Shown: positions 42,756-50,360, counted from the first letter of the stretch. The stretch: 50,941 nt of DNA from Geotalea sp. SG265 (GCF_022808985.1 NZ_JAKZFT010000022.1:1-50941); one strand, 5' to 3'. Translations and numbers: made by a program. The notes: a model not told the origin generated them from the sequence alone.

Positions 42756-44582
42756 ATGACCTTTCGGGACCGGTACAACCTCTTGAGCTATGCGGTACGC
42801 ATTGCCGATGCGCCGAACCGCAGCTCTCTCCAGAAGTTGAAAGCCCTGGTAAAGCGCCTTGCCGGCTCGCTTAAGCTTACCTCCGTCACCATTTATCTAC
42901 ATGATCAGTACCAGGGATGCCTGTCGAGAAAGATATCCAGTGCCGAGCAGGGCACGGTAGCCCCATGCCACATTCCGCTGGGGCAGGGTGGCGCCGGGAT
43001 CTGCGCTGAGAAAAGGATTTCCCTTTCACTACCACCACTGGTGCTCCATGCCGACGAAGCGAAAAAAGGCACAGAAGTCACATTTCTCTTCGAGCCGATC
43101 TCCCGCAACGAACGATTCTATGGCGTCATTGGCATCGGCCTGGGGCCGGGCCAACGCCTGAGTGCGACCGATAGAAAGCTCCTCCTGCAGGTGCAGGCCA
43201 TCGCCCTGCAGCTTTTGACCAACCTCTCCGCCGATAACGACAAGAAGCTGAAAGACCTGTCACTCCTTTACCGAGTCAGCAACACCATCCTCTCCACAAT
43301 TGAGCTGAACAAACTGATCCACCTTACCCTCACGGCACTTACCTCGGGGCCGGTCCCTTTTTTCGACCGTGCCATGCTTTTCCTGATCAACAAGCGGTCC
43401 GGCATCATGCAGGGAATGCTCGGCGTCACCAGGGAAACGTCCGCATCCTGTACCGACCCCTTCGACGACCCGGAGAATATCCTCGCCAGCCGATGGGACA
43501 TCTCCGACGAAAGCATGGCCTGCCAGCGCCGGTCGGATTTCAACCAGAAGGTCATGGCAAGCCGCCTCGAACTGAACAAGTCACTGAACCTAGCGTCCAG
43601 AGCCGTACTTGAAAAAAGGCTGATCTATGTGCCATCCGCAGCCAGGGAAAAGCAGGTGGACCAGGACTTCATCAAGCAGTTTGGCATCACTTCTTTTGCC
43701 GTCGCCCCGCTCATTGCCCGCGAAAAGGTCGTCGGTGTCATCGTTGTCGATAACACCCTGGCAGGGAGACCGATCACCAACGACACCCTGCGCTTTCTGC
43801 AACTCTTCACCAACCAGGCGGGAATGGCCATTCAGAATTCCATCCTCTACAATCGCATCGCCGACACAAATCGCGATCTGTCCGAGGCACAGGACCGGCT
43901 GATTCAGGGAGAACGGTTAGCAGCTATCGGTGAAATGGCAGCCGGCATTGCCCACGAGCTCAAAGGCCCCCTGGTTGCCATCGGCGGATTCGCGCGACGG
44001 CTTGCCGGCAGGCTGCCCAAATCCTCCGACGAGAAAGTGAGCGCCGACCTGATCGTCAGGGAGGTGCTGCGGCTGGAGAAGATGCTCACCGATATTCTCT
44101 CCTTCTCCAAGAAAACCACCATCTGTTATACCCCCTGCAACATGACCGAGATAGTCAAGGATGCCCTGGCAGTTGTCCGTCCCTCCCTGGAAGAGAAAAA
44201 CATCCGTGTCAGCACCACCTTTCCCCGCAAGTCCGAGGCGCTTCTCGGCGACTGCCAGCAACTGAAACAGGTATTCATCAACCTTTTCTTCAACGGCCAG
44301 GAAGCAATGAAGAACGGCGGCGAGCTCACCATCCGTATCGGCAACGCCACCCTCGACGGCCGGAAGGCGGTGGCGGTCAAGATCAAAGATACCGGCGGCG
44401 GCATACCGCTGGAAACCCTGCACCAGATATTCAACCCCTTTTACACCACGAAAGACACCGGCACCGGCCTTGGTCTTCCCATCGCCAACCGCATCATCAC
44501 CAACCATTGCGGCAAGATCCACATCAACAATCGCCCGGGGGTCGGTGTGGAATTCAGCGTTGTTATCCCAATCCAGAACTGA
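42756..44582 (+). CDS. GAF-domain sensor histidine kinase
   Basis: A 608-aa cytosolic kinase with no TM helix. Two GAF-like domains cover about 20-155 and 180-365. A short coiled coil leads to HisKA with the phospho-acceptor H400 in AAGIAHELKGPLVAIGGFA. HATPase_c follows with the N box QLKQVFINLFFNGQEAM, G1 IKDTGGGIP and G2 GTGLGLPIAN. No receiver domain is attached and no response regulator is adjacent, so it is an orphan kinase. It follows dksA by 56 bp on the same strand and may be co-transcribed. The ligand is unknown. Confidence 0.9.
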   Translation: MTFRDRYNLLSYAVRIADAPNRSSLQKLKALVKRLAGSLKLTSVTIYLHDQYQGCLSRKISSAEQGTVAPCHIPLGQGGAGICAEKRISLSLPPLVLHADEAKKGTEVTFLFEPISRNERFYGVIGIGLGPGQRLSATDRKLLLQVQAIALQLLTNLSADNDKKLKDLSLLYRVSNTILSTIELNKLIHLTLTALTSGPVPFFDRAMLFLINKRSGIMQGMLGVTRETSASCTDPFDDPENILASRWDISDESMACQRRSDFNQKVMASRLELNKSLNLASRAVLEKRLIYVPSAAREKQVDQDFIKQFGITSFAVAPLIAREKVVGVIVVDNTLAGRPITNDTLRFLQLFTNQAGMAIQNSILYNRIADTNRDLSEAQDRLIQGERLAAIGEMAAGIAHELKGPLVAIGGFARRLAGRLPKSSDEKVSADLIVREVLRLEKMLTDILSFSKKTTICYTPCNMTEIVKDALAVVRPSLEEKNIRVSTTFPRKSEALLGDCQQLKQVFINLFFNGQEAMKNGGELTIRIGNATLDGRKAVAVKIKDTGGGIPLETLHQIFNPFYTTKDTGTGLGLPIANRIITNHCGKIHINNRPGVGVEFSVVIPIQN

Positions 44583-44589
44583 AAAATCC

Positions 44590-44618
44590 TTTTCAACCGC
44601 CGCCATTTGCGGTATATA
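44590..44618 (+). promoter_or_regulatory. Probable tRNA-Ala promoter
   Basis: TTTTCA (44590-44595), 17-bp spacer, TATATA (44613-44618), 16 bp before the tRNA 5' end. The -35 is weak. It partly follows the kinase stop. Confidence 0.45.
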
Positions 44619-44633
44619 TTGAGAAAATCATCC

Positions 44634-44709
44634 GGGGATGTAGCTCAGTTGGGAGAGCGATGCGTTCGCAACGCATAGGCCGTCGGTTCGATCCCGATCA
44701 TCTCCACCA
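44634..44709 (+). tRNA. tRNA-Ala (anticodon CGC)
   Basis: A 76-nt cloverleaf with encoded CCA. The acceptor stem GGGGATG/CATCTCC includes the G3-U70 wobble that identifies alanine tRNA. The D arm has GCTCAGTTGGGAGAGC, the anticodon stem ATGCG/CGCAT encloses loop TTCGCAA (anticodon CGC, reads GCG), and the T arm has GGTTCGATCCC. The island downstream begins right after its terminator, so the tRNA 3' end is a candidate integration site. Confidence 0.97.
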
Positions 44710-44717
44710 GAAAAATC

Positions 44718-44753
44718 AAGGAGTTATGCGGTATTTTCGCATGCTCCTTTTTT
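44718..44753 (+). terminator. Rho-independent terminator after the tRNA
   Basis: AAGGAG/CTCCTT and ATGCG/CGCAT stack into one stem with a short loop, followed by six T. Confidence 0.92.
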
Positions 44754-45091
44754 GTTTTCTCTTTTGCGTGTCCTCTGGCGTGTCCTATTGGTCGGTGCTA
44801 AAGCCGGGAAAACAGGATAAAATTCTATCCGATTTAGAAAAAATAGTTCTCGGATCTCGAATGATTATTTGCGCTTTCTAGCAAATAATCGTGAGAGACC
44901 GAACAAAGCGAAGCCTTGAACAACTCTGGCACGAAAGATGAAAAATCATCATTCCCTGCTGATCTCCGCTGATAACACAAGCATCTTACTCAGATACACT
45001 ATGAAAAACACATGCGAGAGATGGCTGCCGTGAGGTGCCGGACGTAAGAATTGCAGGCGATAGAATTAGATGGTGCGAATTTGCAGGTAGG
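44754..45091. other. Gene-free stretch at the island start
   Basis: I find no convincing gene. It contains the direct repeat GCGTGTCCT (near 44766 and 44779), a perfect 10-bp palindrome at 44863-44890, and AT-rich DNA. A change in base composition begins here. No copy of the tRNA 3' end was seen in it. Confidence 0.6.
44863..44890. repeat. Perfect 10-bp inverted repeat with 8-nt loop
   Basis: GATTATTTGC (44863-44872) and GCAAATAATC (44881-44890) flank GCTTTCTA. There is no T-run. It may be an operator or a recombination-related site at the island edge. Confidence 0.6.
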
Positions 45092-45316
45092 CTATTTGGT
45101 CTGCATGAAGGTCTTATACAAGGTGGGATTGATTGATGGCTTAAGGTTGCAGTAGATGAGCCGGTGCAATTGGCTGCTGCAAAAAGAGCAGATTAGTATC
45201 CATGCTGCATCTCGATCAGGTATGAATGCTTCATCATGTTGGGCATCGATACTTCCATGCCTAATGCCGGTTGCGTCATTTTCTGAAATTCTCCTTCCGC
45301 AGTATTCGCAGGTCAC
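45092..45316 (-). CDS. Small Zn-finger protein coupled to radC
   Basis: A 74-aa protein with CEYCGRRI near the N-terminus and CSFC near residue 46, a possible Cys4 zinc site. The remainder is unrecognised (SSQLHRLIYCNLKPSINP). Its ATG overlaps the radC TGA (ATGA), so it is translationally coupled to radC. No further gene follows on this strand before the tRNA terminator. The role is unknown; such peptides are common in mobile islands. Confidence 0.6.
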   Translation of the reverse strand: MTCEYCGRRISENDATGIRHGSIDAQHDEAFIPDRDAAWILICSFCSSQLHRLIYCNLKPSINPTLYKTFMQTK

Positions 45317-45813
45317 AACAGCCCCCTTTCCACGAATGAATGGTAGGTTTGACCCACGATTATGTGGTCCAGCACTTTTACCCCAAGTAATTCTCCTGCC
45401 TCCTTTAGCCTCCTTGTAATCTCGATGTCCTCTCTGGATGGTGTTGGATCTCCGGTAGGATGATTATGGACAAGAATTATTGCTGCTGCAGATGAGAGCA
45501 GTGCTGTTTTGAATACCTCCCTTGGATGGACAATGCTCTGGTTTAAGCTTCCGATACTGATAACCTCTATGGCTACAATTCTGTTTTTGCCGTCGAGGTG
45601 AAGGCCCATGAAATATTCCTTCGTCTCATGATTCAAGAAATAGAAGGTCTCGAACACCTGTTGCGGGGACGTATAACGCTCTTTTGGCGATATATACCGG
45701 GTTACATCCTCCTGGACTTGTAGCGTCTCGAATACTGGCTTGATGATCCTGAATTTGATGGTTCTGGGCTTCCTGGTTACTTCTTCTGGTCCGAAAAGGG
45801 TTTGAATAGTCAT
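45313..45813 (-). CDS. radC: RadC-like JAB domain protein
   Basis: A 166-aa protein that is essentially the JAB/MPN-like RadC domain. The metal motif HNHPTGDPTPSREDI (His-x-His...Ser...Asp) is intact, as is ILVHNHPTG. It is shorter than chromosomal RadC (~220 aa, with an N-terminal helix-hairpin-helix), as found in plasmid, phage and island copies. Its biochemical role is unsettled. I chose ATG 45813 because AAAGGAG lies upstream; the frame is open to 45882. Confidence 0.9.
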   Translation of the reverse strand: MTIQTLFGPEEVTRKPRTIKFRIIKPVFETLQVQEDVTRYISPKERYTSPQQVFETFYFLNHETKEYFMGLHLDGKNRIVAIEVISIGSLNQSIVHPREVFKTALLSSAAAIILVHNHPTGDPTPSREDIEITRRLKEAGELLGVKVLDHIIVGQTYHSFVERGLL

Positions 45814-45862
45814 GGTACTTCTCCTTTCTTTTTTGGAATATAATGTTGCTGGAGGTAGTTCT

Positions 45863-46048
45863 ATGAGGTTGCTGAGGAACAAGGTGTGGAGTTGGTTAGA
45901 CGTTGCCTTACTGAAGTGGAGTTGCCTGTTGCTGGGAATGGTGATGGGAGCTTATCTAGCGGATGTAGTGAGATCGTATTGGTGGGTATTGTTGTTGCTG
46001 GCCATTGTCTTCGCTATAAGGCCTGCATTGACCTACTTTAGGGATTAA
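45863..46048 (+). CDS. 61-aa membrane protein
   Basis: Begins MRLLRNKVWSWLDVALLKWS with GGAGG seven nt upstream. Two hydrophobic segments (about 17-36 and 39-55) are joined by ADVVRSYWWV. It is divergent from radC and its last 4 bp overlap the convergent DUF4942-like gene. Several island membrane peptides of this size are known but I do not recognise this one. Confidence 0.55.
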   Translation: MRLLRNKVWSWLDVALLKWSCLLLGMVMGAYLADVVRSYWWVLLLLAIVFAIRPALTYFRD

Positions 46049-46842
46049 TCTTGCCGTAGTCGATTGCCACCGGCGATAGCATTCAGCCTTGTAACCAGGT
46101 CAGGTCTCAGGAATTCCACATGCAGATTACCGTTAACGCAGCATCTGAACTTAAAGTAGTCGGTCTTACCGGTGCCATCAGGACTACTTGTAATGGCGTC
46201 GTATAGCGGGCCATGATAGCTCTTGATCGGACCCTTACCATCGACCATTGAGAAGACGTTATCCAACGCTGATAAATACTTATCTCGATGGTAGTTGACC
46301 CGGAACGTTCCATGGTTCCATCCCTTTTCCACCTGCCAGGTAAGAATGACTCTTTTACCCAGCTCAAATTCAGTATTGGTTTTGTACTTGCTCTGTCTGG
46401 GGCGCAGGAATTCAAATACTTCCTTTACCGCTTCCTCCAGGTAGGTCTTCACGTTTGCTGCTGATGTTTCAAATAGGGCAACAACAGTTTCATTGGTCAG
46501 TTCTGGCAACTCTCCCTTTTCAATCTGAGCATCAAGTTCATTCCTTCTCTGGATCGAGAGAAGACGCCGTAATTCCATACGTTCAACGATTACAGCCCAA
46601 GCGTCCTTCTTAATCCTGGCTATGATGGCTTTACTGGCCACTTTCCCCACATCAGTATTGTCACGTTCGTTAACACAAAAACGATAACCTGGAGCATCAA
46701 GGAAAACTGCACGAAGAGAATTTTGTGCTTCTTCGAGAACAGAATATGCTTCTTCGATTTTAAGAATTGCCTGCTGATAAGTGCCGATCATGGCTGCTAA
46801 CGTTTCACGTTTGGCGATATCTGTGTTGAGTGGTGTGTACAT
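46045..46842 (-). CDS. DUF4942-like mobile-element protein
   Basis: A 265-aa soluble protein. The N-terminal half is helical (MIGTYQQAILKIEEAYSVLE, VIVERMELRRLLSIQRRNE); the second half is richer in beta strands (WQVEKGWNHGTFRVNYHRDK, YFKFRCCVNGNLHVEFLRPD). The pattern fits DUF4942, a family found in plasmids, ICEs and prophages. No catalytic motif can be assigned. AAGGAGAC lies 5 nt before the ATG. It forms a probable operon with the gene at 46855. Confidence 0.65.
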   Translation of the reverse strand: MYTPLNTDIAKRETLAAMIGTYQQAILKIEEAYSVLEEAQNSLRAVFLDAPGYRFCVNERDNTDVGKVASKAIIARIKKDAWAVIVERMELRRLLSIQRRNELDAQIEKGELPELTNETVVALFETSAANVKTYLEEAVKEVFEFLRPRQSKYKTNTEFELGKRVILTWQVEKGWNHGTFRVNYHRDKYLSALDNVFSMVDGKGPIKSYHGPLYDAITSSPDGTGKTDYFKFRCCVNGNLHVEFLRPDLVTRLNAIAGGNRLRQD

Positions 46843-46854
46843 TACATGTCTCCT

Positions 46855-47196
46855 TTATATGAGGTGTTTTGTGAGGTTCTGAATTAGGGTTTCCGGTGAT
46901 AGTTTTTCCCATTGGGAACCTAAAGTACGTTTGATGTCCTTGGAGGAATGTAGGATGAACGTATTGATAGGGAATGGTTCAGGGGCCATGTAGGCGTTAA
47001 GGCCCAGTGTTCCTTCTGCCTTGTTGACGGTGAGTACGTAGAGGGCGATGCTTTCGCTGAATACATGGACTGTGTCTTTGGCGCCTGCAAATAGATGGTA
47101 ACTGTTACCCTTATGGGTCATGATAAGGCTGTTGATGTGGGTTCCTCCTTTCTCTTGCCTGGTATGCAGCTTCAGTGTTGGTGTGATCTGTTCCAT
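46855..47196 (-). CDS. Island protein of unknown function
   Basis: A 113-aa protein beginning MEQITPTLKLHTRQEKGG, with a perfect AAGGAGG seven nt upstream. The frame continues open to 47322 and beyond, and the upstream in-frame stretch (SVPVTMQGITTKEHRKTVYV) could also be translated, so the start is not certain. The sequence is beta-rich (GNSYHLFAGAKDTVHVFSES) and soluble. It lies 12 bp before the DUF4942-like gene. I do not recognise it. Confidence 0.55.
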   Translation of the reverse strand: MEQITPTLKLHTRQEKGGTHINSLIMTHKGNSYHLFAGAKDTVHVFSESIALYVLTVNKAEGTLGLNAYMAPEPFPINTFILHSSKDIKRTLGSQWEKLSPETLIQNLTKHLI

Positions 47197-47359
47197 GATG
47201 ATTCCTCCTTGAAATAAATTAGGAGCAATAGGATGGACATATACTGTCTTCCTATGCTCCTTAGTGGTGATTCCTTGCATTGTTACTGGTACGCTTACTT
47301 CAGTGTCGCACATGGGTTTCATTGCTATGGCTAACTTGTCTTCAGACCACCTCCTTTTG

Positions 47360-47392
47360 AAAAAGAAAAAGCACGGTCAGTGTTGACCGTGC
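47360..47392 (-). terminator. Rho-independent terminator, downstream copy
   Basis: On the minus strand GCACGGTCA-ACAC-TGACCGTGC, a perfect 9-bp stem, followed by TTTTTCTTTTT. Confidence 0.92.
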
Positions 47393-47557
47393 CTGCGTTA
47401 GGCTTGAATGCCTAAAAAATGACCCCCTGGGGTTGGCGATGTTCTGGAATGGATTCTTCTTATTCAATCACTCTGGTCGGCCTAACTTTTGAAAATGAAA
47501 TGGCTGTGGGAATTTTATTTTCTTACTTTCTGCTATGGCTGAAGATGGTCAGAAATG

Positions 47558-47586
47558 AAAAAGGGCATATCATCTTCGATATGCCC
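47558..47586 (-). terminator. Rho-independent terminator after the RCC1 gene
   Basis: On the minus strand GGGCATATC-GAAGAT-GATATGCCC, a perfect 9-bp stem, followed by five T. It is 25 bp past the RCC1-gene stop. Confidence 0.93.
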
Positions 47587-47610
47587 CATCCTGCTTTGAT
47601 AATGCTATGC

Positions 47611-48837
47611 CTATGGTAGATTGAGGATCTGTACAGGTGTTTTGGTCAATGTGGGGTAGTTGGTCATTGTCGGATTTAGACCAATCTGCCCATAATCCGC
47701 TCTGCCCCAGCCCCATACTGTTCCATCTGATTTAACTGCCAAACTGTGGTCACGGCCTGCCGCAATGTCCGTCACGTAACTGATGCCGATTACAGGGACA
47801 GGAGTCCTTCTGTCTACTAGGAATGTACCATCACCTAGTTCTCCATAGTTGTTTGCCTGTCCCCAAGACCAGAACGAACCTATAGCACCACCTGTTCCCA
47901 AGGCCAAAACATGAGAGTATGATGCTGCAATAGTGGTCACCCCGGATATTCCTGTAATCTGTGAAGGAGTCTTGGCATTACCGCCTCCAGTCACAGGGTA
48001 GCCGACCATTTCCCAATAACCCCAAGCCCACGCTGTACCATCCGATTTGATGGCGTAGGAGGCATCTTCACAAGCAGCTATAGCTATGACGTTTGTAAGA
48101 GAGTCAACTTTTACAGGCAAAGTGCTATTTGTGTAGGTGCCATTGCCCAACTGTCCCGCGCCATTATCACCCCATGCCCAAACAGTTCCATCATTCTTCA
48201 GGGCCAGCACGAAGTACGCTCCCGTGGCGATGGCGACAACATTGGTTAAGTTACCCATCTTTGCAGGTGTTGAGCCATAGCCTAATCCCCATAACCATAC
48301 TGTTCCGTCAGACTTTAGTGCAACCGACTGGTGCCAGCTTGCTGAAATAGCTGATACATTTGAAATTCCTACTTGAACTGGGGTGCTATGGTTTGTATTG
48401 GTGCCATCACCAAGTTGGCCATTGTAATTCGATCCCCAGCCCCACACTGTTCCATCACTCTTGAGAGCTAGACTGTGGTTTTCTCCTCCTGCTACAGCAG
48501 CTACATTCGTTAATCCAGAAACTTGAATCGGCGTTCCACGATTGATTGTAGAACCATCTCCTAACTGTCCATAGTCATTACGTCCTAATGCCTTGACGAC
48601 GCCGTTGCTGCCGACTATTAGGCTATGATCCGAACCACATGCAATTTTTGCTGTCTTCAAAGGTACGGTTATAGTCTGTGTGTTGTTGGTATCTCCGGTA
48701 TTACCAGTATTGCCGTTCGGATTACCATTATTTGTGGTCGTTACGGCAGACGAACCTCCTCCGCCTCCGCAGGCAGCCAATGAAACTGCGATTGTCCCGT
48801 ATACGAGCCATTTACCGATTGTGCCTAAAGTTCTCAT
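47611..48837 (-). CDS. RCC1-repeat lipoprotein
   Basis: A 408-aa exported protein. The signal peptide MRTLGTIGKWLVYGTIAVSL ends in LAAC, a lipobox, so the mature Cys (~23) is lipidated. A Gly/Ser/Asn-rich linker follows. About seven RCC1-type beta-propeller blades then occupy ~70-405; each has a 'DGTVWGWGxNxxGQLGDGT' core, for example TVWGWGSNYNGQLGDGTN and TVWAWGDNGAGQLGNGTY. RCC1 propellers bind proteins or DNA; a surface-exposed binding role is inferred. GAGGG precedes the ATG. The 39-aa hydrophobic peptide gene lies 22 bp upstream. Confidence 0.88.
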   Translation of the reverse strand: MRTLGTIGKWLVYGTIAVSLAACGGGGGSSAVTTTNNGNPNGNTGNTGDTNNTQTITVPLKTAKIACGSDHSLIVGSNGVVKALGRNDYGQLGDGSTINRGTPIQVSGLTNVAAVAGGENHSLALKSDGTVWGWGSNYNGQLGDGTNTNHSTPVQVGISNVSAISASWHQSVALKSDGTVWLWGLGYGSTPAKMGNLTNVVAIATGAYFVLALKNDGTVWAWGDNGAGQLGNGTYTNSTLPVKVDSLTNVIAIAACEDASYAIKSDGTAWAWGYWEMVGYPVTGGGNAKTPSQITGISGVTTIAASYSHVLALGTGGAIGSFWSWGQANNYGELGDGTFLVDRRTPVPVIGISYVTDIAAGRDHSLAVKSDGTVWGWGRADYGQIGLNPTMTNYPTLTKTPVQILNLP

Positions 48838-48859
48838 CGCCCCTCCCTCAATACAAGTC

Positions 48860-48979
48860 TTATTCGCCAAGCACCATTATGATTCCGATAATTCCGACGA
48901 TGATCGAGACTCCTCCTGTCAGAGGTGATAACCATATGCAATTGATTGCAATGATTCCTACTTTCACCGCCTTGGACAT
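48860..48979 (-). CDS. 39-aa hydrophobic peptide upstream of RCC1 lipoprotein
   Basis: Begins MSKAVKVGIIAINCIWLSPL and is followed by a Gly/Ile/Val-rich hydrophobic helix ending in a Glu. AGAAGG lies 6 nt before the ATG, and the stop falls 22 bp before the RCC1 start, so both are probably in one transcript. It is a single-pass or hairpin membrane peptide. Its function cannot be named; toxin-like or anchoring roles are possible. Confidence 0.6.
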   Translation of the reverse strand: MSKAVKVGIIAINCIWLSPLTGGVSIIVGIIGIIMVLGE

Positions 48980-49029
48980 ATCGAACCTTCTTTTGATGCT
49001 TGTGAAAAAATGGTCCTGAAATGTACCTA

Positions 49030-49103
49030 AATAACCTCAAAGCACCTATCTGATGTACCATAGACCCCCTCATATGTCCAGGTATTCTTAATTTGAGGTC
49101 ATT
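49030..49103. promoter_or_regulatory. Putative operator pair in the divergent XRE/RCC1 region
   Basis: AATAACCTCAAA (49030-49041) and TTTGAGGTCATT (49092-49103) are inverted copies differing at one of 12 positions. They lie between the minus-strand peptide/RCC1 genes and the plus-strand XRE gene, so the XRE protein may regulate both. Confidence 0.5.
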
Positions 49104-49162
49104 ACAGGGTATTACTTAAAGTCGGATATCTGCTGATACTTCCTCAATTCCAGGAGGACTAT

Positions 49163-49483
49163 ATGCAGACATCTAAGGAACTGCTTGGGGCGAGGATAAA
49201 GGAGGTCAGGAAACTGAGGCAATTATCGCAGGAAAGGCTTGCTGAAAGGGTAGGAGTCGAGCCAAAACAGATAAGCAGGATTGAGGGAGGGAAAAGCTCA
49301 CCTTCGATGGATACGTTGGAGTCAATAGCTCGGGAGCTTCAGGTGGAGATGAAAGATTTATTTGATTTTAGACACCTAGAAGGAGATGAACGCCTTGATG
49401 ATCAGGCTTATCGGCTACTACAATTGATGGATGATAAAACTAAGAGGCTTGCAGTACGATTGTTAGGTACATTGGCAAGTTGA
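49163..49483 (+). CDS. XRE-family helix-turn-helix regulator
   Basis: A 106-aa protein. The HTH domain (~8-62) is ARIKEVRKLRQLSQERLAER, with the recognition helix near PKQISRIEGGKSSPS. The C-terminal ~40 residues are a helical tail (FDFRHLEGDERLDDQAYRLL), typical of Cro/CI-like repressors of islands or prophages. AGGAGG lies 5 nt before the ATG. The inverted repeat upstream suggests autoregulation. It is convergent with the Phd/XRE-type gene 13 bp away. Confidence 0.85.
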   Translation: MQTSKELLGARIKEVRKLRQLSQERLAERVGVEPKQISRIEGGKSSPSMDTLESIARELQVEMKDLFDFRHLEGDERLDDQAYRLLQLMDDKTKRLAVRLLGTLAS

Positions 49484-49495
49484 TATCTCTACGTG

Positions 49496-49891
49496 CTATC
49501 CCCTGGGCAATCCCAGCATATCCGTTGGAACATTGAGCGCATCAGCTATAGCTTCAAGAGTTTCTGTTGTTCCGCATCTCACTCCGTTTTCTATTAATGA
49601 AATTGTTGAATTACTGACACTGGCCAGATTAGCAAGTTCGGTTTGGGTCAAATCTCGGTATAGACGCCATGCTTTTACTGGTGATTCACCTTTATCTAGC
49701 CTTCGTTGCACCTCTTCAGGAGTATCACAATTCTCTCGCACCAACACCCTCTGAGTTTGCAGCTTATGTTTTGGTCTTGGCATTTGTAGCTGAGTTGGCT
49801 TTATTGCTGCTTCTAAAAGGTCAAGGTATTCCTTATAGGAAATAATCACTAAATGAGGCTTACCCTTTATTGTGACAATCTTTGGTTTCAT
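49496..49891 (-). CDS. Antitoxin-like protein, Phd/YefM-type N-terminus with XRE HTH
   Basis: A 131-aa protein. Residues ~1-45 resemble the Phd/YefM beta-sheet domain (IVTIKGKPHLVIISYKEYLD). Residues ~65-125 are an XRE HTH (AWRLYRDLTQTELANLASVS, NSTISLIENGVRCG). The combination is that of a toxin-antitoxin antitoxin or a self-regulating repressor. No toxin is visible: the only coupled upstream frame ends at the ATGA overlap and offers just 12 codons from an ATG. It lacks a clear ribosome binding site, which fits a lost upstream partner. Confidence 0.7.
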   Translation of the reverse strand: MKPKIVTIKGKPHLVIISYKEYLDLLEAAIKPTQLQMPRPKHKLQTQRVLVRENCDTPEEVQRRLDKGESPVKAWRLYRDLTQTELANLASVSNSTISLIENGVRCGTTETLEAIADALNVPTDMLGLPRG

Positions 49892-50028
49892 ATGGTGTGA
49901 ATAAGAACTCTAATACGCTCTTTCATCGGGTGTAATGTTTGGAAGATTAACAAAGTGAAACCAAATACTTAGCATGCTGTTTGCAATAATTGTAGATGCT
50001 TCCGAAACAATTTAGAATTTTTGCTTAA

Positions 50029-50175
50029 ACTAGAGTCCTCTGCCGTCTCAACAATCTGGGCAAACAAGCTTTGCCGGTGCTAGGGGAGCGTGTAAACGAA
50101 CTAGGTGAGACAAAAATAAAAAAGAATTTAGTCTGTGGTACTATACCTTTGTTGATATCGGCTTATCTTTCTTGA
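50029..50175 (+). pseudogene. Possible gene remnant (open frame without standard start)
   Basis: A stop-to-stop frame of 48 codons reads coding-like (LCRLNNLGKQALPVLGERVN) but has no ATG and no ribosome binding site. The family is unknown. It could be a decayed fragment or chance. Confidence 0.25.
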
Positions 50176-50271
50176 TTATATCAAATCTATTCCCACATCC
50201 TTTGCGTTCTTAGGTATGATATTTTCAGCGACAGAGCCATCCTCATATATCCTCTGGACTTCATCTGCGCA
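50141..50271 (-). pseudogene. Possible C-terminal gene remnant with frameshift
   Basis: After a stop, the minus-strand frame reads ADEVQRIYEDGSVAENIIPK up to a TAA at 50176. A +1 shift at that point continues into IKKDKPISTKV to a second stop at 50141. The composition is protein-like and the N-terminus is missing. It lies just downstream (minus strand) of the attC-like site at 50293-50360. Confidence 0.35.
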
Positions 50272-50292
50272 TTAAGTAATTAAAATCTCCAT

Positions 50293-50360
50293 CGCCAACG
50301 GCTGTGAGTGCAGCGGCAGAGCGCAGCGCAGACCGTCTGCCACGCTGGGTTGTGACTAAC
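50293..50360 (-). repeat. attC-like recombination site 3
   Basis: On the minus strand it follows the stop of the truncated gene by ~40 bp and ends with CCGTTGGCG. CAGCG and GCAGA blocks pair with CGCTG and TCTGC, leaving a 2-nt bulge, as in attC hairpins. Its interior aligns with the site at 1707-1787, sharing AGCG-GGCAGA, CGCT-CGCT and GCTGCACTC. The R boxes fit the consensus only weakly. Confidence 0.45.

Larger units (their letters stand above)
47197..47610. other. Gap with two minus-strand terminators, possible small RNA
   Basis: Between the 46855 gene and the RCC1 gene there is no convincing coding sequence. It holds a leader for the 46855 gene, the terminator at 47360-47392 preceded on the minus strand by a TTAGGC/GCCTAA hairpin, and the terminator at 47558-47586. 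The ~165 nt between the two terminators could be an independent small RNA on the minus strand. Confidence 0.45.

Noticed and set aside
44507-44881. 124-codon plus-strand frame across the tRNA
   Set aside because: Runs through the kinase 3' end, the tRNA and its terminator; not a gene.
47419-47619. 66-codon plus-strand frame
   Set aside because: No ribosome binding site, and it overlaps the RCC1 terminator; AT-rich chance frame.
49862-49925. Toxin gene partnered with the Phd/XRE-type gene
   Set aside because: The coupled upstream frame ends at the ATGA overlap but offers only 12 codons from an ATG and has no toxin motif.
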